DNA from: Drosophila miranda
Lineage: Eukaryota > Arthropoda > Insecta > Diptera > Drosophilidae
Direction of reading: 5' to 3'
NCBI RefSeq assembly: GCF_003369915.1
Contig: NC_046673.1
Coordinates: 16,476,001-16,540,000 of the forward strand
Length of the DNA: 64,000 bases
The position numbers were made by a program, and so were the translations under genes. Positions 11,523-22,210 of this stretch are shown piece after piece. Numbering within the stretch: position 1 is the stretch's first letter; the number at the start of each line of letters is the position of its first letter. The notes below the pieces were generated by a model. That model had not been told where the DNA came from. It ran no database searches and was given only the letters and a program-made list of their open reading frames with translations.

Positions 11523-12488
11523 TGATCTTCGGAATCATCAGAAGGCGGTGACACAGCACTGCAGGTCTCGCAGACGTACGTATCGGTCGCCGCGACACAG
11601 TAGCAGTGCACCGCATTCGATCCGCACAGTTCGCAAGAAATGATATTGTCCATGTCCGAATCGGGCCCATCCAAAGCAATGCAATCGGGGACCGTGCAGG
11701 TCACGTCGTGGACAAGCTGATCCTGGAATGCATTCGGTTCGGTCTCCCACGAGGCATCACTAGCGAGGAAGATAGGAACGATTAAGTTTAAGTATTGATA
11801 ATGGCGATCATCCCATCACATATTCAAAAACAAACCTGTTCGGCACCGAAATGCCCCAGAGGCAGAGATCCAGGAACCTTGACGAGTTGTTGCACAGCGG
11901 ACACTTGAAAAAGAAGCCAGCATTGCTGGCGTATTTCTGAACGCAGCGCTTGTGAAACCAGCCATTGCGGCAGCACGGAGCCTCCAGCATCAATACCGGA
12001 GAAAATTTCTCCTCTTTAGGCATCAGAAGCTCCAGGCATATTACGCAGTTCTGATCGGCCTGTGGGCGAGCTCTGGTACGAGCGATATGTGAATGGCAGT
12101 AGGATTTATACGAGCCGGCAAATTGATAGCGCACCAGGTTCTCCAGGCCGCAGCTAAAGTGGAAACTTCGGCGACAGTTCTTCCCGCAGCAGCCAATTGA
12201 AGCACCGTTTCTGCCGCAGTAGAAGCACGTCAATTTACTGGCACGCTGGACCTCCGCCAAAATGTCCGTCTTCAGGAATCCTGAGGTTCCATTTTGAACG
12301 TAGTCGCGTTGCACCAGATTAGAGCTCGTGTACTAAACAAACAAATTATTAATTGTGGCGTCACCACCGCCGGTGCATGTGGAACTTACCAGACAATTGC
12401 TGTGCACCTTCTTATTGCTGAAGTGAAAGGATGGCCCGTAGTCAAAGCTATCCTCCGTCGAGGAGCCACACAGCACGCAGTCCACCAT
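11486..12488 (-). CDS. Truncated Phf7 duplicate with novel C-terminal tail, 289 aa
   Basis: This is the second Phf7 copy, cut by the duplication breakpoint. Exons are 12488-12390, 12332-11836 and 11759-11486, totalling 870 nt in an open frame. The three zinc fingers are intact, but the acidic, alanine-rich and basic C-terminal half of Phf7 is missing. After SDDSED the frame crosses the junction and adds 12 new residues (QRSAVQCQKINP) before a stop. Its promoter region, including the DRE, is duplicated whole, so expression is possible. Against the complete copy I see eight substitutions in coding sequence, all amino-acid changing: K to N, P to A, R to H, S to N, Y to F, C to Y, K to Q and I to T. 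It could be a young functional paralogue or a pseudogene in early decay; the sequence alone does not decide. Confidence 0.75.
11523..11525. other. Duplication junction
   Basis: Sequence matching the right end of the unit stops at 11522 and sequence matching the left end starts at 11526, leaving three filler bases (TGA). The right end carries GATCGC and the joined sequence reads GATCGCTGATC, so short microhomology around GATC may have helped the join. Confidence 0.75.
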
Positions 12489-12601
12489 TTTTCCGAGCAC
12501 CAAATTGTTATTTAATTATTTGAAAACAGTCGCACAAATAACTTTTGCCGGGAAAACAGCGCGTCGCGGGGCCAAAAGTAAAATGCAAAACACTGCAGAC
12601 G

Positions 12602-12609
12602 TATCGATA
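12602..12609. promoter_or_regulatory. DRE (TATCGATA), Phf7 copy 2 promoter
   Basis: A perfect DRE in the duplicated upstream region of the truncated Phf7 copy, in the same relative position as at 6610. Confidence 0.55.
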
Positions 12610-13432
12610 TATATCACACGCCAGCGATGAGCAACTTCAGAGATTTGTATTTTGCACTGCCATTGCAAAAAGATGTGTATATTTTCAAACGTCTTTAATA
12701 TTTTAACAAAAATTATATTAACAAAAATACGCTTATTTTCTTTTGTTTCAAATATTGTATATCCAACAAATATATTCCCAGAAAGTGGCAACTCTGGCTA
12801 TTTGTATTTCTGCGAATTTTAGCCGCCAATCAAAAACAAAAACAAAAACAATATGGCGCCCTGAAACAATTATATTTCACTTGACGCCGCCTGTCCGTCA
12901 CAGGTTTATATTTTCAAGTGTCCATCACGCACAAGAGTCCTATTAAATGTGTTTGTGTTTGATTTTTCTGAACATTATGAGACACTACACAAAAACACGT
13001 AGTGTACGAAATAGGCTGCGCCCACATAGCTGCAGATAGCACATGACTAGTCAACATTTTTTGAAATTCTAGAGCTTGATTTGCTGAGTTTCTGAAACAT
13101 AATTCTATTCTCCTGATTTTTGCGATCTACCTCCACGAAAAAAACCCAAAAGCCGTATTAATAAACCCTTACCTGCGTTTATATTTATACACTTTTATAC
13201 TAACCAATTTAAAGCCAGTGCCGGGAAAAAAACAAATGATGGAGCTCGGCTCGGCCGATGACCTTCTTCGGAAACGTCGATATGTATTTGTATTTTCGTG
13301 CTGCCAATAAAAACACTTCCGCTGGCAAAAAAAATACCAAAAAAAAAATCGACACTACAGAGTTGCCACCATGTCCGTTGATAGTTTTGTGGATATCGCG
13401 ACAACAGAAAAATTTTAAAAGAAAAATACAAC

Positions 13433-14702
13433 ATGTCCTTCTATCGCCTGAACAAGCTGATCCGGCTGGCACCCAACATGACCGGTGTGTAATAGGATTA
13501 GCTTGGCTTGCCCTTAGGACTCTACCCTTGGCCACCGAGTCCAACTGGACTGCGACGGTTCAAAGTCCGAAGTGCCACTGAACACCTTTACCCGCGCTGA
13601 TATCCGTTTAACATTTACCTTCTGGCAGCGGGCCGATCCACTGTTGCGATGCAGCCCCAACGCCACAACACATCCCACAGCGCCCAGGCGGCCGACACTC
13701 CTGGACACACGTCTTTCAAGACCTTGGCCATAACGACTCCCAAGCCATTTGTCTTCCATGTGGAACTGCATCGCCCCAACAAGTTGAATGCGATCAACAA
13801 GCAGATGTGGCTGTAAGTACCCAATGTCCTCCTTTTCCCCGCCAGTGGCCCATTCACTAAGTGTCCACCTTTCGGCCATCTCCCCATCTTCATAGGGAGA
13901 TCAAGGACTGCTTTGAAGGATTGTCGACGAACCCCGATTGCCGTGCCATTGTACTGTCCGCCTCTGGCAAGCACTTCACGGCCGGCATCGATCTTAGCGA
14001 CATGATGAACCTTGGCCAGCAGTTGTCCGACACCGATGACTGTGCCCGCAAGGGCTACATTCTGGAGCGTGTCATTAAGCTGTACCAGGACTCGATCAGT
14101 GCCCTCGAGCAGTGCCCCAAGCCCGTGATAACGGCCGTCCATCAGGCATGCATTGGCGCTGGCGTCGATCTGATAACTGCCTCTGACATCCGCTACTGCA
14201 CCCAGGACGCATTCTTTCAGGTGAAAGAGGTCGAAATCGGCATGGCCGCAGATGTGGGAACCCTCCAGCGATTGCCCAAGGCCATCGGCAGCCAGTCCCT
14301 GGCCCGTGAGCTCTGCTTCACCGGACGCCGCTTCGAGGCGTCCGAGGCGCACTCCTGTGGCCTTGTTAGCCGTGTCTTTCCCGACAAGGAGTCGCTGGTG
14401 ACCGGCGCACTGGCCCTGGCCGAGCAAATAGCCAACAAGAGCCCCATTGCGGTGCAGACGACAAAGGCGAACATGGTCTACTCGCTGGAGCATACCAACC
14501 AGGAGGGACTCGATCATATTGTATGTTCTCCTCCCCCTTCCACCACATTGATTTATTGAATCTGATCCGTTTGACCCCCCGCAATCCTTATCAATCTTTG
14601 CAGCGCTGGTACAACAAGTTGAATCTGCAGTCAGAGGACTTTGCCCAGGCCGTGGCCGCCCAGCTGACGAAGGACGACAAGCCAATCTTTGCCAAGCTCT
14701 AA
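13433..14702 (+). CDS. CG9577: Dienoyl-CoA isomerase (ECH1-like), copy 2, 319 aa
   Basis: Second copy of the crotonase-family gene. Exons are 13433-13484, 13629-13812, 13896-14520 and 14604-14702. The encoded protein appears identical to that of copy 1, including the catalytic block and the C-terminal AKL. The one difference seen is a single extra C in the last intron, just after the donor site. The promoter side is identical to copy 1 in the parts compared. Both copies look intact, so gene dosage is doubled if the duplication is real and fixed. Confidence 0.9.
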
Positions 14703-14900
14703 GCTGAGAGACATTTTTCATTTATACATTTTCCAATACATATATTTTCCATATTCACATTCATAAACCCAGTCTCATTTGCCTTTGGCGAGGAGTCGGC
14801 TGCGAATGACTTTAAAAGTGCATCAGATTGCATCAGGAAAGATTGTGACTAGGAATTTTGTATCTTCCCTGGAGAGAGAGAGAGAGAGAGACACTTGAAA

Positions 14901-16592
14901 TCAGGCTGAATCGGAGGCAGAGGCGGATACACTGTCTGTTTCGACCGACACCTGCTGGCAGAGATGCTCCAATCGTTGGCGATCCTTGATGCACTCAGCC
15001 GTGAGCACCTCAACCACACCGTCCTGACTGATCAGTAGATCGTCCTCGATGCGTATGCCAATGCCCCGGAACTCGGCCGGGACGTCGGTGCACTCCTCCC
15101 CGATATAGACACCCGGCTCCACGGTGAAGACCATGCCAGGCTCCAGAGCTTTGCTCCGCGGTATATTCGGCGTGTCGTGCACATCCATGCCCAGATAGTG
15201 CGACACATGATGCGGACAGAATCTGTAGCCCTGGCTAACCACCGTCTTGTAGTCGTCCGAAGCCCTTGACACCAGCCCAATCTCTTGCAGATACTTGCCC
15301 AGCCTGTAGCAGGTGGACTGGAAGAGCTGGTCCAGCGTCTCGCCGCCTATGCTCCCGATCATCCCGACAATGTCCGACTGCAGTGTTGACACCATTTCGT
15401 AGAGGGTGCGCTGAGGATCCGTGAAGGTGCCGCTGGCGGGCCAGGTACGCGTGATATCGCTGGTGTATCCGCCGTACTCGCAGCCAGCGTCCATGAGGAC
15501 CAGATCTTGCGGCTGCAACAGCTGGCTGTTGTCCACATAGTGGATGATGGTGGCATTGCGACCGGCGGCCACAACCGGGGGATAGGCCAGGAAGCTGGCG
15601 TTGCGCTGCCGACACTTAAAATCGACGGACGCGAATAGATGGTGCTCGGACTGGCCAGGCCGGGTCTCGGCCATGACCTCGTTGATGGACTGGGCGGCAA
15701 TTTGGCAGGTGCGACGCATCAAATCCATCTCGGCGGGGGACTTCAGCAGGCGCATGGCCTCCAAAAAGGTGTGGACGGGCAGTAGTTGGATATTCTCTGT
15801 GCTGCCAGTCTTGATGACGCCCTCCTTGACGTGTTGCAGGTCGCAGGATTTCAGATCGAACCAGAAATGGGGCTTCAGGCCGGTGACCAGCTTGCCAAGG
15901 ATCGTTTCGAACTGGCTGAGGGAATGTGCCTCGGTGACTCCAAAGAGTGGAACGGACAGCTCGGGGCCAGTACGTGGACCGTCCCACAGTTCGGCATGCG
16001 CATCCTTGGGGCGCAAGAACAACATGGACTCCACATTGGAGCCCTGGTCGATGGTCATCACGAGAACCGAGTCTGGCTCTAGGCAGCCAGTCAGGTAGTA
16101 AAAGTCTGAGTTCTGCCTAAACACATAAGGTATTTTACCGCTCATGTACTTCTTCGAGGCGGCCCCCACAATCAACTGAAAAGAAGGGCCCTGGCTATAG
16201 AAAATGTTGGGGTAAAAAGAGGGACAGGCTTCGCATACCATATGGTTCTTTGTGGAGCGGCCATTGTAGTTGTCGCCAAAGGTGCTCGCATAGGACTGTA
16301 TTTTCTGCATCAGTGCGATGCGCCGCTGCTGGAACTCGGCCAGCGTCAGGCCCGGCACCAGCTCGTGGGGCAGGATGAGATGCGGATGGCTAACACAAGT
16401 GGGCTGACCAAGCCTGGGGCCGTCCAGTTTATTTAGCAGATTGACCAGCCCGCTGGTTCCGTTTGTCGTTGTGTTGTCCTTGGTGCTGCTGGCTTGGGAA
16501 TTGCACCGCTGTGGTTGAAGAAATGTGGAAATCTCCGCCAGGCTGCGTCCCCGCATCGGAACGAAACGTGCTAAATTTTTCAGGGCAATCAT
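14901..16592 (-). CDS. CG9581: Mitochondrial aminopeptidase P (XPNPEP3/Icp55-like), copy 2, 563 aa
   Basis: Second copy of the single-exon M24B peptidase gene. The protein is identical to that of copy 1 in every part compared, with all five metal-ligand motifs kept. The DRE and TATACC promoter words are also present (16685-16734). Unlike copy 1, whose upstream DNA is now the truncated Phf7 junction, copy 2 has the ancestral upstream neighbourhood. Confidence 0.92.
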   Translation of the reverse strand: MIALKNLARFVPMRGRSLAEISTFLQPQRCNSQASSTKDNTTTNGTSGLVNLLNKLDGPRLGQPTCVSHPHLILPHELVPGLTLAEFQQRRIALMQKIQSYASTFGDNYNGRSTKNHMVCEACPSFYPNIFYSQGPSFQLIVGAASKKYMSGKIPYVFRQNSDFYYLTGCLEPDSVLVMTIDQGSNVESMLFLRPKDAHAELWDGPRTGPELSVPLFGVTEAHSLSQFETILGKLVTGLKPHFWFDLKSCDLQHVKEGVIKTGSTENIQLLPVHTFLEAMRLLKSPAEMDLMRRTCQIAAQSINEVMAETRPGQSEHHLFASVDFKCRQRNASFLAYPPVVAAGRNATIIHYVDNSQLLQPQDLVLMDAGCEYGGYTSDITRTWPASGTFTDPQRTLYEMVSTLQSDIVGMIGSIGGETLDQLFQSTCYRLGKYLQEIGLVSRASDDYKTVVSQGYRFCPHHVSHYLGMDVHDTPNIPRSKALEPGMVFTVEPGVYIGEECTDVPAEFRGIGIRIEDDLLISQDGVVEVLTAECIKDRQRLEHLCQQVSVETDSVSASASDSA

Positions 16593-16684
16593 CCTGGTTG
16601 ACTCTGGACCGGGCTGTGAAGCAATTTCTGTTTGTTTATATTAATAAATTGTGATCATCGGCATCAAATATATCGAATATATAG

Positions 16685-16692
16685 TATCGATA
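16685..16692. promoter_or_regulatory. DRE (TATCGATA), CG9581 copy 2 promoter
   Basis: A perfect DRE at the same offset from the CG9581 start as in copy 1. Confidence 0.55.
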
Positions 16693-16735
16693 AAAAATAC
16701 CCGTCGGACCCGAAATATACCACAAATATACCGAT

Positions 16736-18480
16736 GAATAAACAAACATACGCCACTTAAACCCACTTTATTTAAACAGTGTTACACTTGGCTTGTTTCC
16801 CAGAGGGCAATGCCGGCTAGCTGTCGACCCCAGGGCTGGGTAGTTCCCCTTGCCCGCCAAATGTAGACAAAAAAGGAGACATACTACTTCTCGGGACATC
16901 AAAACTAACAACAACCTAACAACAACAAAGAAAATCATAAACAGACGGCTATCAAGTGGGTGAAGCTTGGGTGTTATCACTTCGCGCGCCCGCCCTACCT
17001 GTGACCAAACACCACGTTCATTTTGGCAACCCTCTGCTGGCACGGTAACGGCTGGCCTAATCCATGGCTTACGCCACGCGTCCTCCCTCTATTTTAAATT
17101 TAATGCATCATGCTTCAATATATATCCAAGCTTTAATAATCGTAAATTGACAATTTCATCTTTCTCATTAATAAATAGCTATACTCAAAATTATCACTAA
17201 CCACTAAGAAACACCAAAACGTTCGAGACAAAGGCAAACAAGGAAATAACTGCTGAAATTTCGTTCAACCAACAGGGATACCCTCACCCATACGTAATGG
17301 AATATGTGTAGTTGACTGGATCCAGTTTTACGGGAGTTAATTTAACTCGGGCCCCTACGGAGACTTAACCTACCAAGAGCTCTTGTTAAGGGTCCCCGGG
17401 ACATAAACAATAAACAATATTTTTTTCACAAATCGCTCGACCAAATACGGTGGACTGATGGGACCCCCGCGTCACCCACTAAGGGTTAATCTTCTGGCAC
17501 TGAACAGCTGATCGCAGATTTAGGTTCGTGAAAGGTGTTGGTGTTTTTACATATTTTTTTTCAATGTACGTTAAACGGTTTAAGCTAATACTAATTACTA
17601 AATAAAGGACAACACACGGAACAAAATAACATTTAATGTGGAACGGTGTTTGGAGTGCGGATTATGTTTTTTTTCTTTAAATTCAAACGACGTGGGCGAT
17701 CGCTGGCCGTGGCCGGTCAGCCCTAAATTTATATAGGTCCGAGTATACGTGTGCGCGTGTGTGTGTGTGTGAATAGGGTTTCGGGGTTGTTACCTGGTGA
17801 ATGAGACCAAACGTGTGGCACGCACTGGAAGGCGATGCAACGATCGTGCGGTGTGGCTAGAATCGCCCTGGCAGCTAAATCGTTCTCTTTCACACTCCCC
17901 CTTCACACGTCCCGCGCTACTTGGCTCACACACGCGCAACTGGAACGAACTCACTCAGGTTCCGTTGGGCAGTCTTCTTCTCTGCAGTCGACTTTCTCGA
18001 ACTCCAGTGTCCCTCTCCAGGAAACCTTCTGGCCCGGTTCTGGTGGCTATATTCCTTGCCGGTTCAAACTTTCTGTTTTAAGCACAAAATTTCCAATTTC
18101 GACGTTACTCCGTCCACGCTCCACGATTTCTATAATCCAATCCACCTTTTCTAATATTTTCACTCCTATTTATCCCTTTTTCCCTTACTAATACATATAA
18201 CTAATCCTATTCTCTTCCTTATATCCCCAGTGACGGCTCCAGCTCCCCCCGATGTCCCCATACACCATCGAGCCTCCCTGGACTTCCGCTAGATGGCGCG
18301 TCGCCCTCAGCCCTGGCCACCTATCGTTCAGGTGGGACTGGAACAACAGGATAACAACTTGATTTAATAATAATTGTAGATCCATTTTATCCTTTATCTC
18401 AACTTAAAAATGAGTTTTAAAGCAAGAAAGTCATCGACTGTATACAAGAGCTCCGCGCCATAGTAATATGTACCATTATA
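16736..18480. other. Unidentified noncoding segment, possibly an old mobile element
   Basis: From the CG9581 promoter to the repeat cluster there is no recognisable gene. The part up to 17515 belongs to the duplicated unit. The rest holds a GT microsatellite near 17753-17771, a pyrimidine-rich stretch (17880-18230) and short ORFs without domains. The mixed composition and lack of conserved content suggest degraded mobile DNA. I cannot name a family and see no clear terminal repeats. Confidence 0.3.
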
Positions 18481-18504
18481 TACCGATATACCGTAAATAT
18501 ACAT

Positions 18505-18650
18505 ACCTTCAACCAAAGACTATACAATACCAAGATGTCGCATGAGGAACAAATGCTTTTTCAATTTTCGTTTGACGCTTCATGGTACGGGCGCGCGGGG
18601 CTATTACTTCAATTCTCTTTTACGCTACCTTCGCCTCCGAAGTGCTACTC
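18505..18650 (-). repeat. Inverted copy of the 272-bp repeat
   Basis: About 125 bases match, in reverse complement and nearly perfectly, the part of each 272-bp unit running from CGAAGGTAGCG through the CCCGCGCGCCCGTACC stretch to GCAACATCTTGG. A second inverted match lies at about 18830-18870 against 19060-19105. The region can fold back on the array to its right. Confidence 0.75.
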
Positions 18651-19239
18651 GGCTTCGGTCAGCACGAGCTCGAGCCAACCCAGAAATATGCTTGTAGTTG
18701 TGTATATGTGTGTATGTCCGAGGTCGGCACGGCCATAAACCGGTTTCGCCCGCAGCATATACGGCTTTTAGCTTCACACACAAGCGCACTGAAAGCATGT
18801 CAGTGTCTGCGTGCCGAAACCGTAGGGCAGCGTGGTCGCTGATGTCTTTGGCGCGGCACAGTGGGGACTCAGCCGAAATAGTCAAAAAATTTTATGAGTG
18901 CTTTAGATAAATTTAATGTACGCATCTAATAGAGAATTTGCCAATCGAATTTTCAAGATAGTTTTAGTTTAGGAGATATAAGCACTCAAAGTTTAATATT
19001 TTTTCAGTGTGCAAATATTTATTGACTAACTAACTAATTTAGCAAGCTGAGACGGCCAAAGGTCCCACTGTGCCGCTCCAAAGACATCGGCGATCCGCGA
19101 CCACCGCTTCGACGGTGTAGGCATTTCCGAACAGACGAAACCGAGGGGCAGCGGGGTCGCGGTAGAGACGAAGTACAGGCGAAAAGGGAATTGAAACCCC
19201 GCGCGCTCGCCATAGAACAGCTTTTTGGTCGCTCATGCA

Positions 19240-20230
19240 ACATCTTGGTATTGTATAGTCTTTGCTTCAACTCAATTTTGGCGTCAAAATATACAGAGAA
19301 GCGTATAATATACCGTAAAATTCGAAAACTACGGTGGCTGAAGCTGTTGCTTGTAGCAGGGCTGCCACTCTATCGCAAAACCCCAGTTGCGTGTCGATAG
19401 ATTGCCCAAAAAGGTACGAAGGTAGCGTAAAAGAGAATTGAAGTACTAGCCCCGCGCGCCCGTACCATGAAGCGTCAAACGAAAATTGAAAAAGCATTTG
19501 TTCCTCATGCAACATCTTGGTATTGTATAGTCTTTGCTTCAACTCAATTTTGGCGTCAAAATATACAGAGAAGCGTATAATATACCGTTAAATTCGAAAA
19601 CTACGGTGGCTGAAACTGTTGCTTGTAGCAGGGCTGCCACTCTATCGCAAAACCCCAGTTGCGTGTCGATAGATTGCCCAAAAGGGTACGAAGGTAGCGT
19701 AAAAGAGAATTGAAGTACTAGCCCCGCGCGCCCGTACCATGAAGCGTCAAACGAAAATTGAAAAAGCATTTGTTCCTCATGCAACATCTTGGTATTGTAT
19801 AGTCTTTGCTTCAACTCAATTTTGGCGTCAAAATATACAGAGAAGCGTATAATATACCGTAAAATTCGAAAACTACGGTGGCTGAAGCTGTTGCTTGTAG
19901 CAGGGCTGCCACTCTATCGCAAAACCCCAGTTGCGTGTCGATAGATTGCCCAAAAAGGTTCGAAGGTAGCGTAAAAGAGAATTGAAGTACTAGCCCCGCG
20001 CGCCCGTACCATGAAGCGTCAAACGAAAATTGAAAATGCATTTGTTCCTCATGCAACATCTTGGTATTGTATAGTCTTTGCTTCAACTCAATTTTGGCGT
20101 CAAAATATACAGAGAAGCGTATAATCTACCGTAAAATTCTAAAACTACGGTGGCTGAAGCTGTTGCTTGTAGCAGGGCTGCCACTCTATCGCAAAACCCC
20201 AGTTGCGTGTCGATAGATTGCCCAAAAACA
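19240..20230 (+). repeat. 272-bp tandem repeat array upstream of TIPRL
   Basis: The anchor GGTATTGTATAGTC recurs at 19247, 19519, 19791 and 20063, giving a period of exactly 272 bases and about 3.6 units. Units differ by a few substitutions only, so the array is young or homogenised. Each unit includes a TATACCGTWAAATTC word (TCTACCGT in the last unit), a GCTGCCACTC word and a TGTCGATAG word, resembling pieces of TATA-less Drosophila promoters. The array ends about 320 bases before the TIPRL start. The 91-residue ORF that recurs on the minus strand follows the repeat and overlaps the next unit, so I do not treat it as coding. Confidence 0.9.
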
Positions 20231-20553
20231 TTCGGGGTACGCCAAAAAGTAAAAAATCCTATATATGTTGAACTATTTATAATGAGAATATGTATTCAAA
20301 ATGGAACAAACAAAGCCATACAAAATAATCAAAAATAACGACAAGAAAATCAGCCTTGACGTCGATTTGTATTTGGTTACGCATTATATATCGTACACTG
20401 CGCATTCGAGCACATTGTGCTGTGAGACTGTTCAAAATCAGTCTTATGAGTACCCAGATTATTTACTTTCCGCTGTTTTTCGGTGATATGAAAACATTTC
20501 AGATCGGATTTGGGCGAAAATAAAATTTACTTCCACATACACAGCTTGCGAAA

Positions 20554-21587
20554 ATGGAAAACGAGGTAGCTATACGCAGGACCATAGTCGCCTAGACTAC
20601 TCCTAATCTCATGTTGACCGTTCCAGCAGTGCGCAATTCCCCGGCTGCCGGTAGACGGCGAATCCATTCGGTTCAATGACTGGAACATTAGCTACGAAAA
20701 GTCGCACATATTAAAAAGTATCTGCAAGCAGGGCAGCACCAAGTGCTGCGACAAGGACGATGCCAATCGCTGTGAACTCTGCCACTATCAACACTCGCTG
20801 GACCTGCCTCACTTGCCCGACATGGTGTTCCACAAAAACAAACTGGTGCTGCAGCACAAGGACGGCGCTCTTATGGAGTTCAAGCCTATGGATGCCCTGG
20901 CCCTGATCGACAATGGCAAACAGCCTCTGGAGGTGGCCTGTGCCCAGGAATGGCGTCATACCCGGTCGGTATTTGAGCGGTTGAAGAGTTTTGACGTTGA
21001 AGTGCGAATTCCATACTCGTTTCTATACCTTTTCCCTATACCCTTTCCAGTCCGGAGCAGACCATGGAGAAGAAGTTCAAGCCGTTCGACTGGACATTCA
21101 CGTCCACCTATCAGGGCACCATGAACGAAAAGATCCGCTCGGAGAGCTCAGATATGACCCTCAACAAATTCAAGTTAATGCAACGCGAGAATATCATCTT
21201 TTATACAGATCTCACCCTGTTCGAGGATGAGCTGCACGATCACGGCATTTCCGTGATGAGTGTGCGCATCGTAAGTATTCGCCAGGGCGGCGCTAATCTA
21301 ATCATTTTTTGCATTACGTTGCTTAACCTTTGTTCCAGCGTGTGATGCCTTCGGGTTTCTTCATACTTCTTCGTCACTTCCTGCGCGTCGACGATGTTGT
21401 AATGCGCATGTACGATACGCGCTTCCATCATGAAGTAGAGAACGATTATATCCTCAAGGAGTACGTGCATCGGGAGGCTCCGTGCTCGAAGCTTCAGAGC
21501 TCGATGGCCTTCTGGACCAATCCGGATGAGATGCAAAACTACCTTCCCGTGCTCTCCAAGCAAATGCACAAGTTGTTCTTCAATTAG
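20554..21587 (+). CDS. CG9578: TIP41-like protein (TIPRL), 272 aa
   Basis: TIP41/TIPRL binds catalytic subunits of PP2A-type phosphatases and modulates their activity. Proposed exons are 20554-20565, 20627-20964, 21051-21270 and 21339-21587, totalling 819 nt in frame, giving 272 aa, the same length as human TIPRL. The conserved core is clear: FNDWNISYEKSHIL, then LPDMVFHKNKL, EVACAQEWR, FKPFDWTFTSTYQGT, FYTDLTLFEDELHDHG, RVMPSGFFILLRHFLR and TRFHHE. An insertion with CCDKDDANRCELCHYQH lies after the first conserved block. The tiny first coding exon (MENE) is inferred from a good donor and the first in-frame ATG; an acceptor three bases further on would also keep frame. The gene converges on AnxB10. 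Confidence 0.88.
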
Positions 21588-22210
21588 CAGACCATACCAC
21601 CCGCACAGGCTTACAAATTCAAGTCAAATTTTTATTAAACATTGATGCATTCATAGCTCGCAAATAACTGTTGACACTTTCGGCGTGTCTGATAAAAACC
21701 TCTCATTGACGGACACATTGAGAAAATGGACTGAAAAGACCCGATCAAATCTGTTTTTGCTCAACTCGCTCTTCGCTCAAGCAAAGACCGATTTTTTCAC
21801 TTCTCTTTTGTTCCTGTTTTTCTTGTCGCGAGTGAACGAACAAAGTGTCTTTTGCGTATGTATGCGTGCTTGTACGTGTGATGCTTATGGCAACTATCAA
21901 TTTTTGTGAATTCTATACGGTTTGACTAATGGAGCTTGAAATGAATCGTGAAAAGCAAAACGAAAATGTTCGTTTGCCAATTTTGCAAATAAATATACAT
22001 ATTACAATACATTAGCCCAAAAGATGCGGAAAACATGAATAAATAAACTTATACACGAAAAAAAAACTAAAAACACTTTACTCAGACACTTTTTTGGTTC
22101 TGCTCATCTAAAGACACTTTTGCTGTGAGCGCTTGACCAAAGTGTCTTTCTAAGTTGTTCACCGTCGTTTGCGAGCTATGATTCTAATATGAACCGGACA
22201 CCGTCCAGGC
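21588..22210. other. Convergent 3' flanks of TIPRL and AnxB10
   Basis: AT-rich intergenic DNA with AATAAA words on the plus strand (near 21986 and 22035) and a TTTATT at about 21631 that could serve AnxB10 on the minus strand. The word AAAGACAC/AAGTGTCTTT recurs several times (about 21840-22150), but I see no gene. Confidence 0.45.

Larger units (their letters stand above)
11526..17515. repeat. Tandem segmental duplication, unit 2
   Basis: This is the second copy of the 5.99-kb unit. It contains the 5' two-thirds of Phf7, complete CG9577 and complete CG9581. The sequence after 17515 continues into unique DNA. The ancestral order was therefore presumably Phf7, CG9577, CG9581 and then the 17.5-kb flank, with the extra copy inserted in head-to-tail order. 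Confidence 0.95.

Noticed and set aside
19267-20086. Three near-identical 91-residue minus-strand ORFs (MKQRLYNTK...)
   Set aside because: They recur with the 272-bp repeat, overlap into the next unit because 272 is not a multiple of three, and show no domain or splice context. They are a by-product of the tandem array.
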